A stretch of 20,661 nucleotides of DNA. Source: RUG11237 sp964450185. GTDB lineage: Bacteria; Bacillota; Clostridia; Lachnospirales; Lachnospiraceae. The notes beneath the pieces were generated by a model that saw nothing but the letters and a program-made list of their open reading frames with translations, ran no database searches and was not told where the DNA came from. Shown one piece after another: positions 1 to 7,900 of the stretch. The DNA is taken from the NCBI GenBank assembly GCA_964450185.1, contig CAYVCL010000053.1:1-20661 (forward strand), written 5' to 3'. The translations under genes were made by a program, and so were the position numbers. Numbering within the stretch: the first letter of the stretch is position 1; each line of letters starts with the position of its first letter.

Positions 1-75
1 AAAATGGAATCAGAAAGTCTTATAAATAATGGCTTAGAGATTCCGAGAGATTATATAAAGGATATGGAGGGTTAA
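1..75 (+). CDS. C-terminal end of an upstream protein, probably an ABC transporter ATPase (partial)
   Basis: An open frame runs from the first base of the window to a TAA at 73-75 and encodes about 24 residues ending in DYIKDMEG. Only the tail is present, so no domain can be seen. The ATPase assignment is an inference from the next gene, an ABC-2 type permease that starts 4 nt after this stop; in Firmicutes such permeases usually follow their ATPase. The Shine-Dalgarno sequence of the permease (GGAGGG, 67-72) lies inside the last codons of this gene, so the two are probably translationally coupled. Confidence 0.6.
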   Translation, partial: KMESESLINNGLEIPRDYIKDMEG

Positions 76-79
76 GTAT

Positions 80-748
80 ATGGAAACTATAAAATTTATG
101 AAAATGGATTTTTTGAAAATGAAGACACAAATACTTCTTATTATTTTAACTGTTTCAGTGGTTCTCCTTTTGGGTGGCAAAGTAGGGACACTTTGGGGGG
201 CTATGTATATGATGTTTATGGGACTCATTTTTTGTGCGGTACCTTTTAGCGTTGACATGACAAATGGAGAAAGCTTTATGAAACTTCTTCCTGCAAAAGC
301 ACAGCAGAGAGTTTACGGACGCTTTTGTTTTGCGGTAATTTTCTTAGTGATGTGTACTTTGGTGATAAGCTTAACTTATATTCAGGGATTTCTAAGCGGT
401 ACGATTCAAGTTGGTTATGTGATGCCTAAGATAATCATGATTTTAAGTGCGGGATTATGTATGAACGCGATACAATATATATTCTCTTACTTTTTTGAAA
501 TCAAAAATCAGCAGTGGTTAAGCCTGGTTCGAATGATTCCGGGATTTGTATTTTTCTTTGCAGGAAGTTTCGCGATAGACAGTTTGGCAAGCATGCCTCA
601 GGAAACGGTGGAAGCCTTAGGAAAAGTGGTAACCTATGCTATGACTCATCAGTGGGTGGCGGCTGTGGTAACCTTTGTAGTTGCCTTGGTTTTCACGATT
701 GTTTGTGCAGTCATCTGCGGAAAACGCGAGGCGATGAAAGAAGCGTAA
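80..748 (+). CDS. ABC-2 type transporter permease subunit
   Basis: A 222-aa integral membrane protein with about six hydrophobic segments (roughly residues 18-33, 39-58, 82-107, 117-137, 151-166 and 191-212) and no large soluble domain. Length and layout fit the short ABC-2 permeases of Firmicutes (ABC2_membrane_5-like, related to bacitracin or lantibiotic exporters). The GESFMKLLPAKAQQRVYGRF segment after the second helix resembles the cytoplasmic loop of that family. It would pair with the ATPase whose tail ends at 75 to form an exporter; the substrate cannot be read from sequence. Start chosen at the ATG preceded by GGAGGG. Family assignment is from recollection of the pattern, not from a search. 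Confidence 0.72.
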   Translation: METIKFMKMDFLKMKTQILLIILTVSVVLLLGGKVGTLWGAMYMMFMGLIFCAVPFSVDMTNGESFMKLLPAKAQQRVYGRFCFAVIFLVMCTLVISLTYIQGFLSGTIQVGYVMPKIIMILSAGLCMNAIQYIFSYFFEIKNQQWLSLVRMIPGFVFFFAGSFAIDSLASMPQETVEALGKVVTYAMTHQWVAAVVTFVVALVFTIVCAVICGKREAMKEA

Positions 749-753
749 AAATG

Positions 754-762
754 TGGTATACT
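754..762 (+). promoter_or_regulatory. Possible extended -10 promoter element for the DUF4250 gene
   Basis: TATACT at 757-762 is preceded by TG at 754-755, giving an extended -10 element just past the permease stop and about 35 nt before the DUF4250 start. No good -35 box lies 16-18 nt upstream (the sequence there is ATGAAA). Transcription could start here, but read-through from the permease is equally plausible. Confidence 0.35.
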
Positions 763-795
763 ATATCCAGAAAATAAAAGAAAAGAGGAATTTAT

Positions 796-969
796 ATGTT
801 ACCAAAAGATCCAGTTATGCTTTTAAGCTTTGTGAATACCCAGCTACGGGACAATTACAGCACATTGGAAGAATTTTGCAGTGTCTATAATGTTTCCGAA
901 GAGGAATTGACAGAAACATTAAAAGCCATAGACTATGAATACGAAGCAGGTCAGAATCAGTTTGTTTAA
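796..969 (+). CDS. DUF4250 domain-containing small protein (57 aa)
   Basis: A 57-aa ORF starting MLPKDPVMLLSFVNTQLRD and ending in YEAGQNQFV. This matches the DUF4250 family as I remember it: small clostridial proteins with an MLPKDP start, an LRD motif and a C-terminal NQF(V). The pattern LEEFCSVYNVSEEELTETL in the middle reads like a small helix-turn-helix. AGAGGA at 784-789 is a good ribosome binding site 6 nt before the ATG. The stop is 11 nt before the ASKHA gene, so the two are probably co-transcribed. No function is established. Confidence 0.8.
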   Translation: MLPKDPVMLLSFVNTQLRDNYSTLEEFCSVYNVSEEELTETLKAIDYEYEAGQNQFV

Positions 970-980
970 GGGTACTCATC

Positions 981-2840
981 ATGGAAGTTTATCAGAAATT
1001 AAATATTCAATTAAATAAGCAGACAGTGTTGGAACGGCTTCAGGGCGATAAGTCAGAAAGTCTTAAAAAGGAAGTGGGAAGTGACTATGAAAGGTTGCTT
1101 CCTGCCTTTTTGCAGTGGATACAGCCGGAGTATAGAATCCAAGTAGGACCTCAGGAAAAACGAGCCTATATTCTGTTGACACTTGGTTCTGAAATAGTCA
1201 AAAAAATAGAATCCAAAATGCAGGAAGGCAATGTGATGGAAGCATTGATGCTGGATGCCATGGCAGATACTTATTTATTCCAAATGGATGGGGAAATAGC
1301 CGAGCTTACCAAGGAGCTATTCGCAGAAATGAAGTTTGGAGTAGAGAAAAGGTTGGATCCGGGTGTAGATTTGGAGCTGGAAGAACAGCGCTCCATTTAT
1401 GAAAAGGTAAAAAAAGACAAGGATGAGGTCAGTATCACAAAAGGCTATATGTTTGAGCCGGTAAAAACCTTTGGATATATTTTACAGTTAACAGAGAATA
1501 GAGAAATATTCCGGATGCAGCACGATTGTAGTAAATGTAACAATCTTCAGTGTAAAATGCGAGGGAAGCTTCAACTGGAAAGGGCAGAAAGCTTTTCTGT
1601 GATTACCGCAGGAAGCAGTGTATCCGGAGAAATAGGCGATAAGATGCAACCGCCATTTCAAATAGCGGTGGATTTGGGTACCACTACCATTGCCATGCAG
1701 TTGTTATCCGGAGAAAAGGCAGTTCCAGTGAAAACTTATACGGCAGTAAATTCCTGCAGAAAATATGGCAGTGATGTGATTACACGAATCCAAAATGCAA
1801 ACAGCGGTGGTTTGGAAATTTTGCAAAGACTTTCCAGAGTAGATTTGTTGCGAGGAGTAAAAGCCTTATGTGAAGCTGCCCAAATTACGCCAACATCCAT
1901 CCAACGGATTGGAATTGCAGGAAATACCACCGTAAGTCAGATATTGTTGGGGCGAAGTTTGCAGGGGCTGGCGGCCTATCCCTTTACTCCGGCAACATAT
2001 AAATTGCAAAGACTAGAGTTTCAGGAGGTTTTTTGCAGTAATGAATCTCAGGCAGAAGTAATCGTTTTCCCACCAATTTCCGGTTTTGTAGGTGGTGACA
2101 TTGTAGCCGGTTTGTTCCAATGTGGATTTCTAAGCAGAAAACGGCCGGCAATGTTGATAGATATTGGTACCAACGGAGAAATGGTTATTGGGGATGGAGA
2201 GAGTTTATTGTGTACTTCCGTTGCGGCAGGTCCTGCTTTTGAAGGCGGTGGCTTGCGAAATGGCGTAGGAAGTATCGCGGGGGCTATCAGTGCTTATGAA
2301 TATCCGGGAAAAATTACTACAATTCAGGACAAGAGTCCGGTAGGAATCTGCGGAACAGGTATGGTAGAAATATTATCAGAATTAAAAGATGCCCGCATAT
2401 TAAATAAAGAAGGAAATCTTTTGGAAAGCTATGCAAACAATGGGTATGAAGTGGCAAAAACTGAGTCCGGTCAGGGAATCTGTGTCTATCAGCAGGATAT
2501 CAGGGAACTGCAGCTTGCCAAAGGAGCCATTGGAGCAGGAATCGAAATGCTTGCCAAAGCGTATGGAAAAACCTATCGGGAGATACCGGAAGTCTTTGTG
2601 GCAGGCGGTTTTGGCTATCGAATGAATATTCGAAAGGCAGTAAATATTGGAATTTTCCCAAGAGAGTTTTTGGGAAAAATCAAAACAGTTGGAAATACTT
2701 CTCTGGCAGGAGTGGAAAGTTTTCTGCGGGATTCTCAGGCTGAAGAAAAGCTGCAGAAAATTACGGAAATTTCCAAAGAGGTGATACTTGCAAAGACGGA
2801 AGAATTTGAAAAGACCTATGTTAAGCATTTAGACTTGTAG
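981..2840 (+). CDS. ASKHA domain (DUF4445) protein, RACo-like corrinoid-protein activator with a B12-activation-like N-terminus
   Basis: A 619-aa cytoplasmic protein in two parts. Residues about 228-600 are the ASKHA ATPase fold shared with RACo, the reductive activator of corrinoid proteins: phosphate-1 motif DLGTTTIA (231-238), then IAGNTTVSQILLG, LIDIGTNGEM, AAGPAFEGGG and VAGGFG. Residues 1-200 lack the 2Fe-2S ferredoxin domain of classical RACo. They instead contain LDAMADTYLF (91-100) and a DCSKCNNLQC cysteine cluster (C183, C186, C191), which recalls the B12-dependent methionine synthase activation domain followed by a possible metal or Fe-S site. The likely role is ATP-dependent reactivation of an oxidised corrinoid enzyme such as a methyltransferase or MetH. 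The start has a weak AAGGG site. The domain call is firm; partner and chemistry are inferred. Confidence 0.8.
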   Translation: MEVYQKLNIQLNKQTVLERLQGDKSESLKKEVGSDYERLLPAFLQWIQPEYRIQVGPQEKRAYILLTLGSEIVKKIESKMQEGNVMEALMLDAMADTYLFQMDGEIAELTKELFAEMKFGVEKRLDPGVDLELEEQRSIYEKVKKDKDEVSITKGYMFEPVKTFGYILQLTENREIFRMQHDCSKCNNLQCKMRGKLQLERAESFSVITAGSSVSGEIGDKMQPPFQIAVDLGTTTIAMQLLSGEKAVPVKTYTAVNSCRKYGSDVITRIQNANSGGLEILQRLSRVDLLRGVKALCEAAQITPTSIQRIGIAGNTTVSQILLGRSLQGLAAYPFTPATYKLQRLEFQEVFCSNESQAEVIVFPPISGFVGGDIVAGLFQCGFLSRKRPAMLIDIGTNGEMVIGDGESLLCTSVAAGPAFEGGGLRNGVGSIAGAISAYEYPGKITTIQDKSPVGICGTGMVEILSELKDARILNKEGNLLESYANNGYEVAKTESGQGICVYQQDIRELQLAKGAIGAGIEMLAKAYGKTYREIPEVFVAGGFGYRMNIRKAVNIGIFPREFLGKIKTVGNTSLAGVESFLRDSQAEEKLQKITEISKEVILAKTEEFEKTYVKHLDL

Positions 2841-2889
2841 AATCAAACATATTTCGAAAGAAAGTCGAGTAAAATGTAATAAGAGTTTT

Positions 2890-3630
2890 ATGGATGGGAA
2901 AGCAGCCATGAAATGGAAGGATAAGAAATTGCCAATTCTGATAGGCATTAACATAATTTTGTTACTTATCAATATTATATTTGTATCTGATGTATCTTTT
3001 GGAACGAATTCTTCCAGTGAAACAATGGAAGTGATTCCCACAGAAAACAATACCCAAAATACGCAAACTGAGGTAAAGAAAAAAATAGCACTTACATTCG
3101 ATGATGGACCACATGAAAAGTATACACCGATGCTTTTAGATGGTTTAAAAGAGCGAAATGTAAGTGCCAGTTTTTTTTTAATGGGAAAAAATGCGGAAGC
3201 TTATCCGGAAATTGTAAAGCGTATTAAGGAAGAAGGGCATGTGATAGGAAACCACAGCTATTCCCATGTCCAGTTGAATGCCATGGAAGAACTGGAAGCC
3301 TGTAAGGAAATGACAAAAGCAAATGAGGTAATTAAAGAAATTACCGGAGAGGCTCCAAATTATGTGCGTCCGCCCTTTGGGGCGTGGAGCAACAATTTGG
3401 AATGTATCACAAATATGCTTGTGGTTTTGTGGGATGTGGACCCACTGGACTGGCAATGCCAGAATAAAGATTTGGTGGTAAAAAGGGTGGTGTCAAATGT
3501 GGAGGAAGGTGATATAATACTGTTGCACGATTCTTACCAAAGTACGGTGGAGGCAACTTTTGAGATTATTGATACTTTGGAAAAAGAAGGATATGAGTTT
3601 GTAACTTTAGATGAACTGATTTTAGAGTAA
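2890..3630 (+). CDS. Membrane-anchored polysaccharide deacetylase (NodB homology domain)
   Basis: A 246-aa protein with one N-terminal transmembrane helix (residues 15-32), a polar linker, and a NodB domain from residue 64. Motifs of carbohydrate esterase family 4 are present in order: TFDDGP (69-74, catalytic base and metal Asp), NHSYSH (121-126, metal His residues), RPPFG (160-164), WDVDPLDWQ (181-189) and LLHD (211-214, catalytic His). It should be an extracytoplasmic, metal-dependent de-N-acetylase acting on peptidoglycan or another N-acetylated glycan, like PdaA/PgdA-type enzymes; the substrate is unknown. The start is uncertain: ATG 2890 has only a poor AAGAG upstream, and an in-frame ATG at 2908 would remove six residues without touching the helix. 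Confidence 0.9.
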   Translation: MDGKAAMKWKDKKLPILIGINIILLLINIIFVSDVSFGTNSSSETMEVIPTENNTQNTQTEVKKKIALTFDDGPHEKYTPMLLDGLKERNVSASFFLMGKNAEAYPEIVKRIKEEGHVIGNHSYSHVQLNAMEELEACKEMTKANEVIKEITGEAPNYVRPPFGAWSNNLECITNMLVVLWDVDPLDWQCQNKDLVVKRVVSNVEEGDIILLHDSYQSTVEATFEIIDTLEKEGYEFVTLDELILE

Positions 3631-3672
3631 TTTCCTGTCTAAAAGGGCAGGGATGGATATAAGAGGATAAAA

Positions 3673-4998
3673 ATGGATTTATTTAGCTATATGCGGGAAG
3701 AAAATTTGAAAAATGAGTCACCTCTGGCAGCGAGAATGCGACCGGAAACCTTAGAAGAAGTGGTAGGACAGCAGCATATCATTGGCAAGGATAAATTGTT
3801 ATATCGTGCCATTAAGGCAGATAAGCTGAGTTCTGTTATTTTTTATGGACCGCCGGGAACCGGAAAAACAACCCTTGCCAAGGTGATTGCCAATACCACC
3901 AGTGCCGAATTTACACAGATAAATGCCACTGTTGCCGGGAAAAAAGACATGGAGGCAGTGGTAGAGCAGGCAAAAAACAATCTGGGAATGTACGGGAAGA
4001 AAACAATTTTGTTTGTAGACGAAATTCATCGATTCAACAAGGGACAGCAGGATTATCTTCTGCCTTTTGTGGAAGACGGAACACTAATCTTAATTGGTGC
4101 AACCACAGAGAACCCGTATTTTGAAGTGAATGGGGCGTTGATATCACGTTCTATTATTTTCCAGTTGAAGCCATTAGAAAAGGAAGATATAAAGACGTTG
4201 CTTCAGCGTGTAGTGGAGGATGAAAAGAAGGGCATGGGAGCTTATAATGCGGAAATTACAGAGGATGCTATGGAATTTCTGGCGGATATTTCCAATGGTG
4301 ATGCCAGAATGGCACTGAATGCCATCGAACTTGGAATTATGACTACCGAGCGTGGAGAAGACGGGAAGATTAAAATTACGCTGGACGTGGCAGCGGATTG
4401 TATCCAGAAGCGTGTTATCCGCTACGATAAAACAGGTGATAATCATTATGATACTATCTCTGCATTTATTAAAAGTATGCGAGGTTCCGACCCGGATGCG
4501 GCGGTGTATTATCTGGCAAGGATGCTTTATGCCGGAGAAGATATTAAATTTATTGCAAGAAGAATTATGATTTGTGCAGCAGAAGATGTTGGAAACGCTG
4601 ACCCGCAGGCGTTACAGGTGGCGGTGGCAGCTTCTCAAGCCATAGAGCGTATCGGCATGCCGGAAGCACAGATTATACTTTCGCAGGCTGTTTCCTATGT
4701 GGCAACAGCACCAAAAAGCAATGCTGCCTGCAACGGGATTTTCAAAGCCATGGACGTGGTAAAAAACACCAAAACAGCAGCAATTCCCCCATATTTGCAG
4801 GATGCCCATTACGGCGGTGCCGCAAAGCTTGGCCATGGAATTGGCTATAAATACTCTCATGATTATCCGAATCATTATGTCAAACAGCAGTACCTGCCGG
4901 ATGAATTGGTGGGGGAAGTGTTTTATGAACCGTCGGATAATGGGTATGAGAAGGTGATTAAGGAACATATGGAGAGGATTCAGAGGGAAGCGGAATAG
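3673..4998 (+). CDS. rarA: Replication-associated recombination protein A (RarA/MgsA AAA+ ATPase)
   Basis: A 441-aa cytoplasmic AAA+ ATPase of the RarA/MgsA/WRNIP1 family, which acts at stalled replication forks. PLAARMRPETLEEVVGQ near the N-terminus is the usual family opening. Walker A is GPPGTGKTT (59-67), Walker B and the family signature are DEIHRFNKGQQD (116-127), and sensor 1 is GATTEN. The C-terminal tetramerisation and clamp-loader-like region contains the conserved ARRIMICAAEDVGNADP and YKYSHDYPNHYVKQQYLP stretches. Length matches the family. The ATG at 3673 has AGAGGA 5 nt upstream. A bidirectional terminator follows the stop. Confidence 0.96.
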   Translation: MDLFSYMREENLKNESPLAARMRPETLEEVVGQQHIIGKDKLLYRAIKADKLSSVIFYGPPGTGKTTLAKVIANTTSAEFTQINATVAGKKDMEAVVEQAKNNLGMYGKKTILFVDEIHRFNKGQQDYLLPFVEDGTLILIGATTENPYFEVNGALISRSIIFQLKPLEKEDIKTLLQRVVEDEKKGMGAYNAEITEDAMEFLADISNGDARMALNAIELGIMTTERGEDGKIKITLDVAADCIQKRVIRYDKTGDNHYDTISAFIKSMRGSDPDAAVYYLARMLYAGEDIKFIARRIMICAAEDVGNADPQALQVAVAASQAIERIGMPEAQIILSQAVSYVATAPKSNAACNGIFKAMDVVKNTKTAAIPPYLQDAHYGGAAKLGHGIGYKYSHDYPNHYVKQQYLPDELVGEVFYEPSDNGYEKVIKEHMERIQREAE

Positions 4999-5010
4999 AA
5001 GGTTGGAAAT

Positions 5011-5048
5011 AAAATGGCACAGCGTTATTTGCTGTGCCATTAAAATGT
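5011..5048. terminator. Bidirectional rho-independent terminator between rarA and the DUF4364 operon
   Basis: A perfect 10-bp stem, ATGGCACAGC (5014-5023) with GCTGTGCCAT (5031-5040), encloses a 7-nt loop. The flanks are A-rich on the left (AAAA, 5011-5014) and T/A-rich on the right (through TATTTTATTT), so a U-tract appears on either strand. It lies between two convergent genes and can terminate both. Confidence 0.88.
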
Positions 5049-5051
5049 ATT

Positions 5052-5567
5052 TTATTTCAACAATTCACTCATAATATACGCATAAACCGGCTGGCTATTC
5101 TGCTCCCAGTTTCTGCACACCATTTCCGCATCCTCCAGTGTAGGAACGGTAATGGTTAAATCAATGAGCGGTGATTTTTTCTCCATAACACGACAGCGAA
5201 CGGCATATTCATTGTCTGCATTTTTTTCAAAATCGGCTAAAATAGAGCGTTCGTTGTATAATTCATAACCATGACTTTTAATATAGGAAGTAATATCTTC
5301 TTTAATCTGTTCTGAAATTCTGTTTTCAAAAAATCCAAGTGTTTCCATACCTTCTTCTGTAATATTATAGAGAGAATTTTTAGAAGAAGCGTCCACTCGT
5401 ATAAGTTTAACCTCCAAAAGTTCAGCCAGTGCCTGTTGTAATGTCAAGTAATCGGTATATTCCTTGTCCAAAATAAAGTCCGTAATCTGGCTGTTAGAAA
5501 GTGAAAAATTCACTTTGCTTAACATATAAAGTATGATTAATTTGTAAAGTGTAAATGGTTCTGACAT
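5052..5567 (-). CDS. DUF4364 family winged-helix protein
   Basis: A 171-aa protein opening with EPFTLYKLIILYMLSKV and continuing with an SNSQITDFIL...YLTLQQALAELLEVKLI segment, the recognisable winged helix of DUF4364 proteins in Clostridia. TEEGMETLGFF is the usual wing-end motif. The rest is a beta-rich C-terminal domain ending in MSELLK. It is probably a DNA-binding regulator; no target is known. AAGGGGG lies 6 nt before the ATG and overlaps the stop of the radical SAM gene, so it is the last gene of the leftward malic enzyme operon. Confidence 0.82.
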   Translation of the reverse strand: MSEPFTLYKLIILYMLSKVNFSLSNSQITDFILDKEYTDYLTLQQALAELLEVKLIRVDASSKNSLYNITEEGMETLGFFENRISEQIKEDITSYIKSHGYELYNERSILADFEKNADNEYAVRCRVMEKKSPLIDLTITVPTLEDAEMVCRNWEQNSQPVYAYIMSELLK

Positions 5568-5578
5568 GGTCTACCCCC

Positions 5579-6490
5579 TTATCTGTTTTTGCCCTGCCAG
5601 GTATTTCGTAGTCTGAATTCCTGATTAATAGTATTTAATACACGCTTTTTATCGCCACTCCAGAGAGGCGCAATCAAAAGATTTTTAGGCCCGTCCCCTG
5701 TAATTCTATGTACCACCATATCTTTTGGAAGACGTTCCACAATAGAAACTATAATATCAGTATACTGTGAAAGTTCCAAAACTTCAAACTTATTTTCAAA
5801 AAAATCTTTGGCAAGGTCGGTTCCTTTTAGTATATGCAGTAATTGCAATTTTATTCCTTGTACTGGTAAAGAAGAAATATAATCGGCAGTTGCCAGCATA
5901 TCAGCCTTGCTTTCTCCGGGAAGCCCCAGAATCATGTGTACCACCACTTGGATACCGGCATTGCTTAAATTTTCTACCGCATCCTGAAAACAGGAAAGTG
6001 GATATCCCCTGCGAATATATTGGGCGGTTGTTTCATGAATTGTTTGAAGACCTAATTCAACCCAGACTGGTTTTATGGAAGATAATTCTTGTAGTAATTG
6101 GATAATCTCATCAGAAAGACAGTCAGGACGTGTGGCAATGGAAAGAATTTTAATGTCCGGATGGGAAATTGCTTCCATAAATACCTTTCTAAGATAAGAA
6201 ACAGGAGCATAAGTATTGGTATAAGCCTGAAAATAGGCAATATAACTGTTCCCCTTCATTTTGCTGCGTACCCGCATCTTTGCAGCCTCTATTTGCTCTG
6301 TAATAGAATTCTTGGGATTTTCGGCAAAATCGCCGGAGCCTCCTGCACTGCAGAAGATGCACCCTCTGGTATCGAGGGTGCCATCTCTGTTAGGACAGGT
6401 CATGCCTGCGTTTAAGGAAAGCTTATACAGCTTTTCTCCGTAGGTATTTTTCAAATATGTATTCAGTGAATAATAAGGACAATCCATCAT
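5579..6490 (-). CDS. TIGR01212 family radical SAM protein (YtqA/YhcC type)
   Basis: A 303-aa radical SAM enzyme. The cluster-binding cysteines are spaced C32-x11-C44-x2-C47 (TCPNRDGTLDTRGCIFC), the characteristic extended pattern of the TIGR01212 family. Other family marks are YFQAYTNTYAP, IATRPDCL, VELGLQT and HMILGLPGES. The B. subtilis member YtqA has been linked to tRNA wobble-uridine modification (called MnmL); transfer of that role here is inference. Its start codon overlaps the malic enzyme stop by one base (TAATG), so translation is coupled. Two ATG codons in tandem (6490 and 6487) could serve as start. Confidence 0.9.
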   Translation of the reverse strand: MMDCPYYSLNTYLKNTYGEKLYKLSLNAGMTCPNRDGTLDTRGCIFCSAGGSGDFAENPKNSITEQIEAAKMRVRSKMKGNSYIAYFQAYTNTYAPVSYLRKVFMEAISHPDIKILSIATRPDCLSDEIIQLLQELSSIKPVWVELGLQTIHETTAQYIRRGYPLSCFQDAVENLSNAGIQVVVHMILGLPGESKADMLATADYISSLPVQGIKLQLLHILKGTDLAKDFFENKFEVLELSQYTDIIVSIVERLPKDMVVHRITGDGPKNLLIAPLWSGDKKRVLNTINQEFRLRNTWQGKNR

Positions 6491-7644
6491 TATTTTTTAA
6501 TATGATCTTTTACGGCCTTGCTTACAGCTTCAGCTACACGAGGATCAAATGCTTCCGGTAAAATGTTTTCATCATTTAATTCGTCTTCTGGTACTAAATT
6601 TGCAAGGGCGTGAGCTGCGGCAAGTTTCATTTCTTCGGTAATCTGTGTTGCACGTCCTTCCAAAGCACCTTTGAAGATACCAGGGAAAGCTACCACGTTG
6701 TTTACCTGATTTGGGAAATCAGAACGTCCTGTACCAACAACTCTTGCACCGGCAGCCTTTGCAACATCCGGCATAATTTCAGGTACTGGGTTAGCCATAG
6801 CGAACAGGATAGAATCCTTATTCATGGAAGAAACCATTTCAGCACTTACAATACCAGGAGCAGAAACACCGATAAAGATATCTGCATTCTTTAATGCATC
6901 TGCAAGAGAACCTGTTTCCTGATTTGGATTGGTCTGTTTGCTCATTTCTTCCTGCATCCAGTTTAAGTCAGGTGTGTTCTGATTGATGATACCAGCTTTA
7001 TCACACATAATTACGTTGGTGAAGCCATAGCGAAGAAGAAGCTTTGTAATGGCAACACCGGCACTTCCGGCACCATTTACAACTACTTTACAATCTTCTT
7101 TTTTCTTGCCTGTCACCTTAAGACCGTTGATGATACCTGCTAAAACTACGATAGCAGTACCGTGCTGGTCATCATGGAATACAGGGATGTCTAATAATTC
7201 TTTTAATCTTTCTTCGATTTCGAAACAGCGAGGTGCTGAAATATCTTCTAAGTTAATTCCACCGAAAGCAGGTGCAATATTTACAACTGTTTTGATGATT
7301 TCTTCTGTGTCCTGAGTGTCAAGACAGATAGGAAATGCATTTACACCGCCAAATTCTTTGAATAAAACTGCTTTACCTTCCATAACAGGCATCGCTGCTT
7401 CAGCACCGATGTTTCCAAGGCCAAGTACCGCACTTCCGTCAGATACAACAGCAACTGTATTGGATTTGATTGTGTATTTATAAGCAGCTTCTTTATCTTC
7501 TGCAATTACCTTACAAGGTTCTGCAACACCAGGAGTATAAGCAAGAGCTAAATCTTCTCTTGAATTTACTTTTGATTTTGCTGTGGTTTCAATTTTTCCG
7601 TTCCATTGTTCATGAAGCATAAGAGCTTTTTCGTTCGTTGTCAT
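6490..7644 (-). CDS. NAD(P)-dependent malic enzyme (malate dehydrogenase, oxaloacetate-decarboxylating)
   Basis: A 384-aa short-form bacterial malic enzyme, converting malate to pyruvate and CO2 with reduction of NAD(P). The N-terminal malic domain contains LAYTPGVAEPC and SDGSAVLGLGNIG, and the catalytic region has FHDDQHGTAIV. The C-terminal Rossmann domain contains NGAGSAGVAITKLLL, and FAMANPVPE and GTGRSDFPNQVNN follow. I place the start at the ATG complementary to 7642-7644, because AAAGGTG (complement of 7651-7657) lies 6 nt upstream. A longer reading from GTG at 7653 would put the ribosome binding site inside the start. First gene of a three-gene leftward operon. Confidence 0.94.
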   Translation of the reverse strand: MTTNEKALMLHEQWNGKIETTAKSKVNSREDLALAYTPGVAEPCKVIAEDKEAAYKYTIKSNTVAVVSDGSAVLGLGNIGAEAAMPVMEGKAVLFKEFGGVNAFPICLDTQDTEEIIKTVVNIAPAFGGINLEDISAPRCFEIEERLKELLDIPVFHDDQHGTAIVVLAGIINGLKVTGKKKEDCKVVVNGAGSAGVAITKLLLRYGFTNVIMCDKAGIINQNTPDLNWMQEEMSKQTNPNQETGSLADALKNADIFIGVSAPGIVSAEMVSSMNKDSILFAMANPVPEIMPDVAKAAGARVVGTGRSDFPNQVNNVVAFPGIFKGALEGRATQITEEMKLAAAHALANLVPEDELNDENILPEAFDPRVAEAVSKAVKDHIKK

Positions 7645-7701
7645 TTCATTCACCTTTCGTAGCTTAAATTTAATCGAAAATCTGTTTTCAATCTACCTGT
7701 A

Positions 7702-7730
7702 AGTATAGCACAAAGAAAATATAGGGGCAA
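7702..7730 (-). promoter_or_regulatory. Sigma-A promoter of the malic enzyme operon
   Basis: On the minus strand, TTGCCC (complement of 7725-7730) and TATACT (complement of 7702-7707) are separated by exactly 17 bp, with TG one base before the -10 (extended -10). The position is about 57 bp upstream of the malic enzyme start. Confidence 0.75.
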
Positions 7731-7746
7731 GATTGTAAATTATCCT

Positions 7747-7775
7747 TTGTGTTATTTGGAATCTTGTGATATACT
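7747..7775 (+). promoter_or_regulatory. Sigma-A promoter of rho
   Basis: TTGTGT (7747-7752) and TATACT (7770-7775) are 17 bp apart, with TG at 7767-7768 giving an extended -10. It leaves an untranslated leader of about 120 nt before rho. The promoter lies back to back with the malic enzyme promoter, 16 bp between the two -35 boxes. Confidence 0.75.
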
Positions 7776-7900
7776 ATAAAAAGAAATGATTCTGCGCATC
7801 GTGCATCGGTTCAGATGACCTATCCCAAAGGAGAAAATGCACAATAGAATAGTTGATAAGTACAATATTTAATTAGTATAGGAGATTTAAAGGAGTAAGT

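Noticed and set aside
3640..3655. Hairpin CCTGTC/GGCAGG-like between the deacetylase gene and rarA as a terminator
   Set aside because: Short stem with a G-T pair and no T-run after it, so rarA is probably read through from upstream.
7786..7818. Ten-codon rho leader peptide as a gene
   Set aside because: The predicted transcription start leaves only about 4 nt before the ATG and no ribosome binding site, so I kept it as an observation and not as a CDS.
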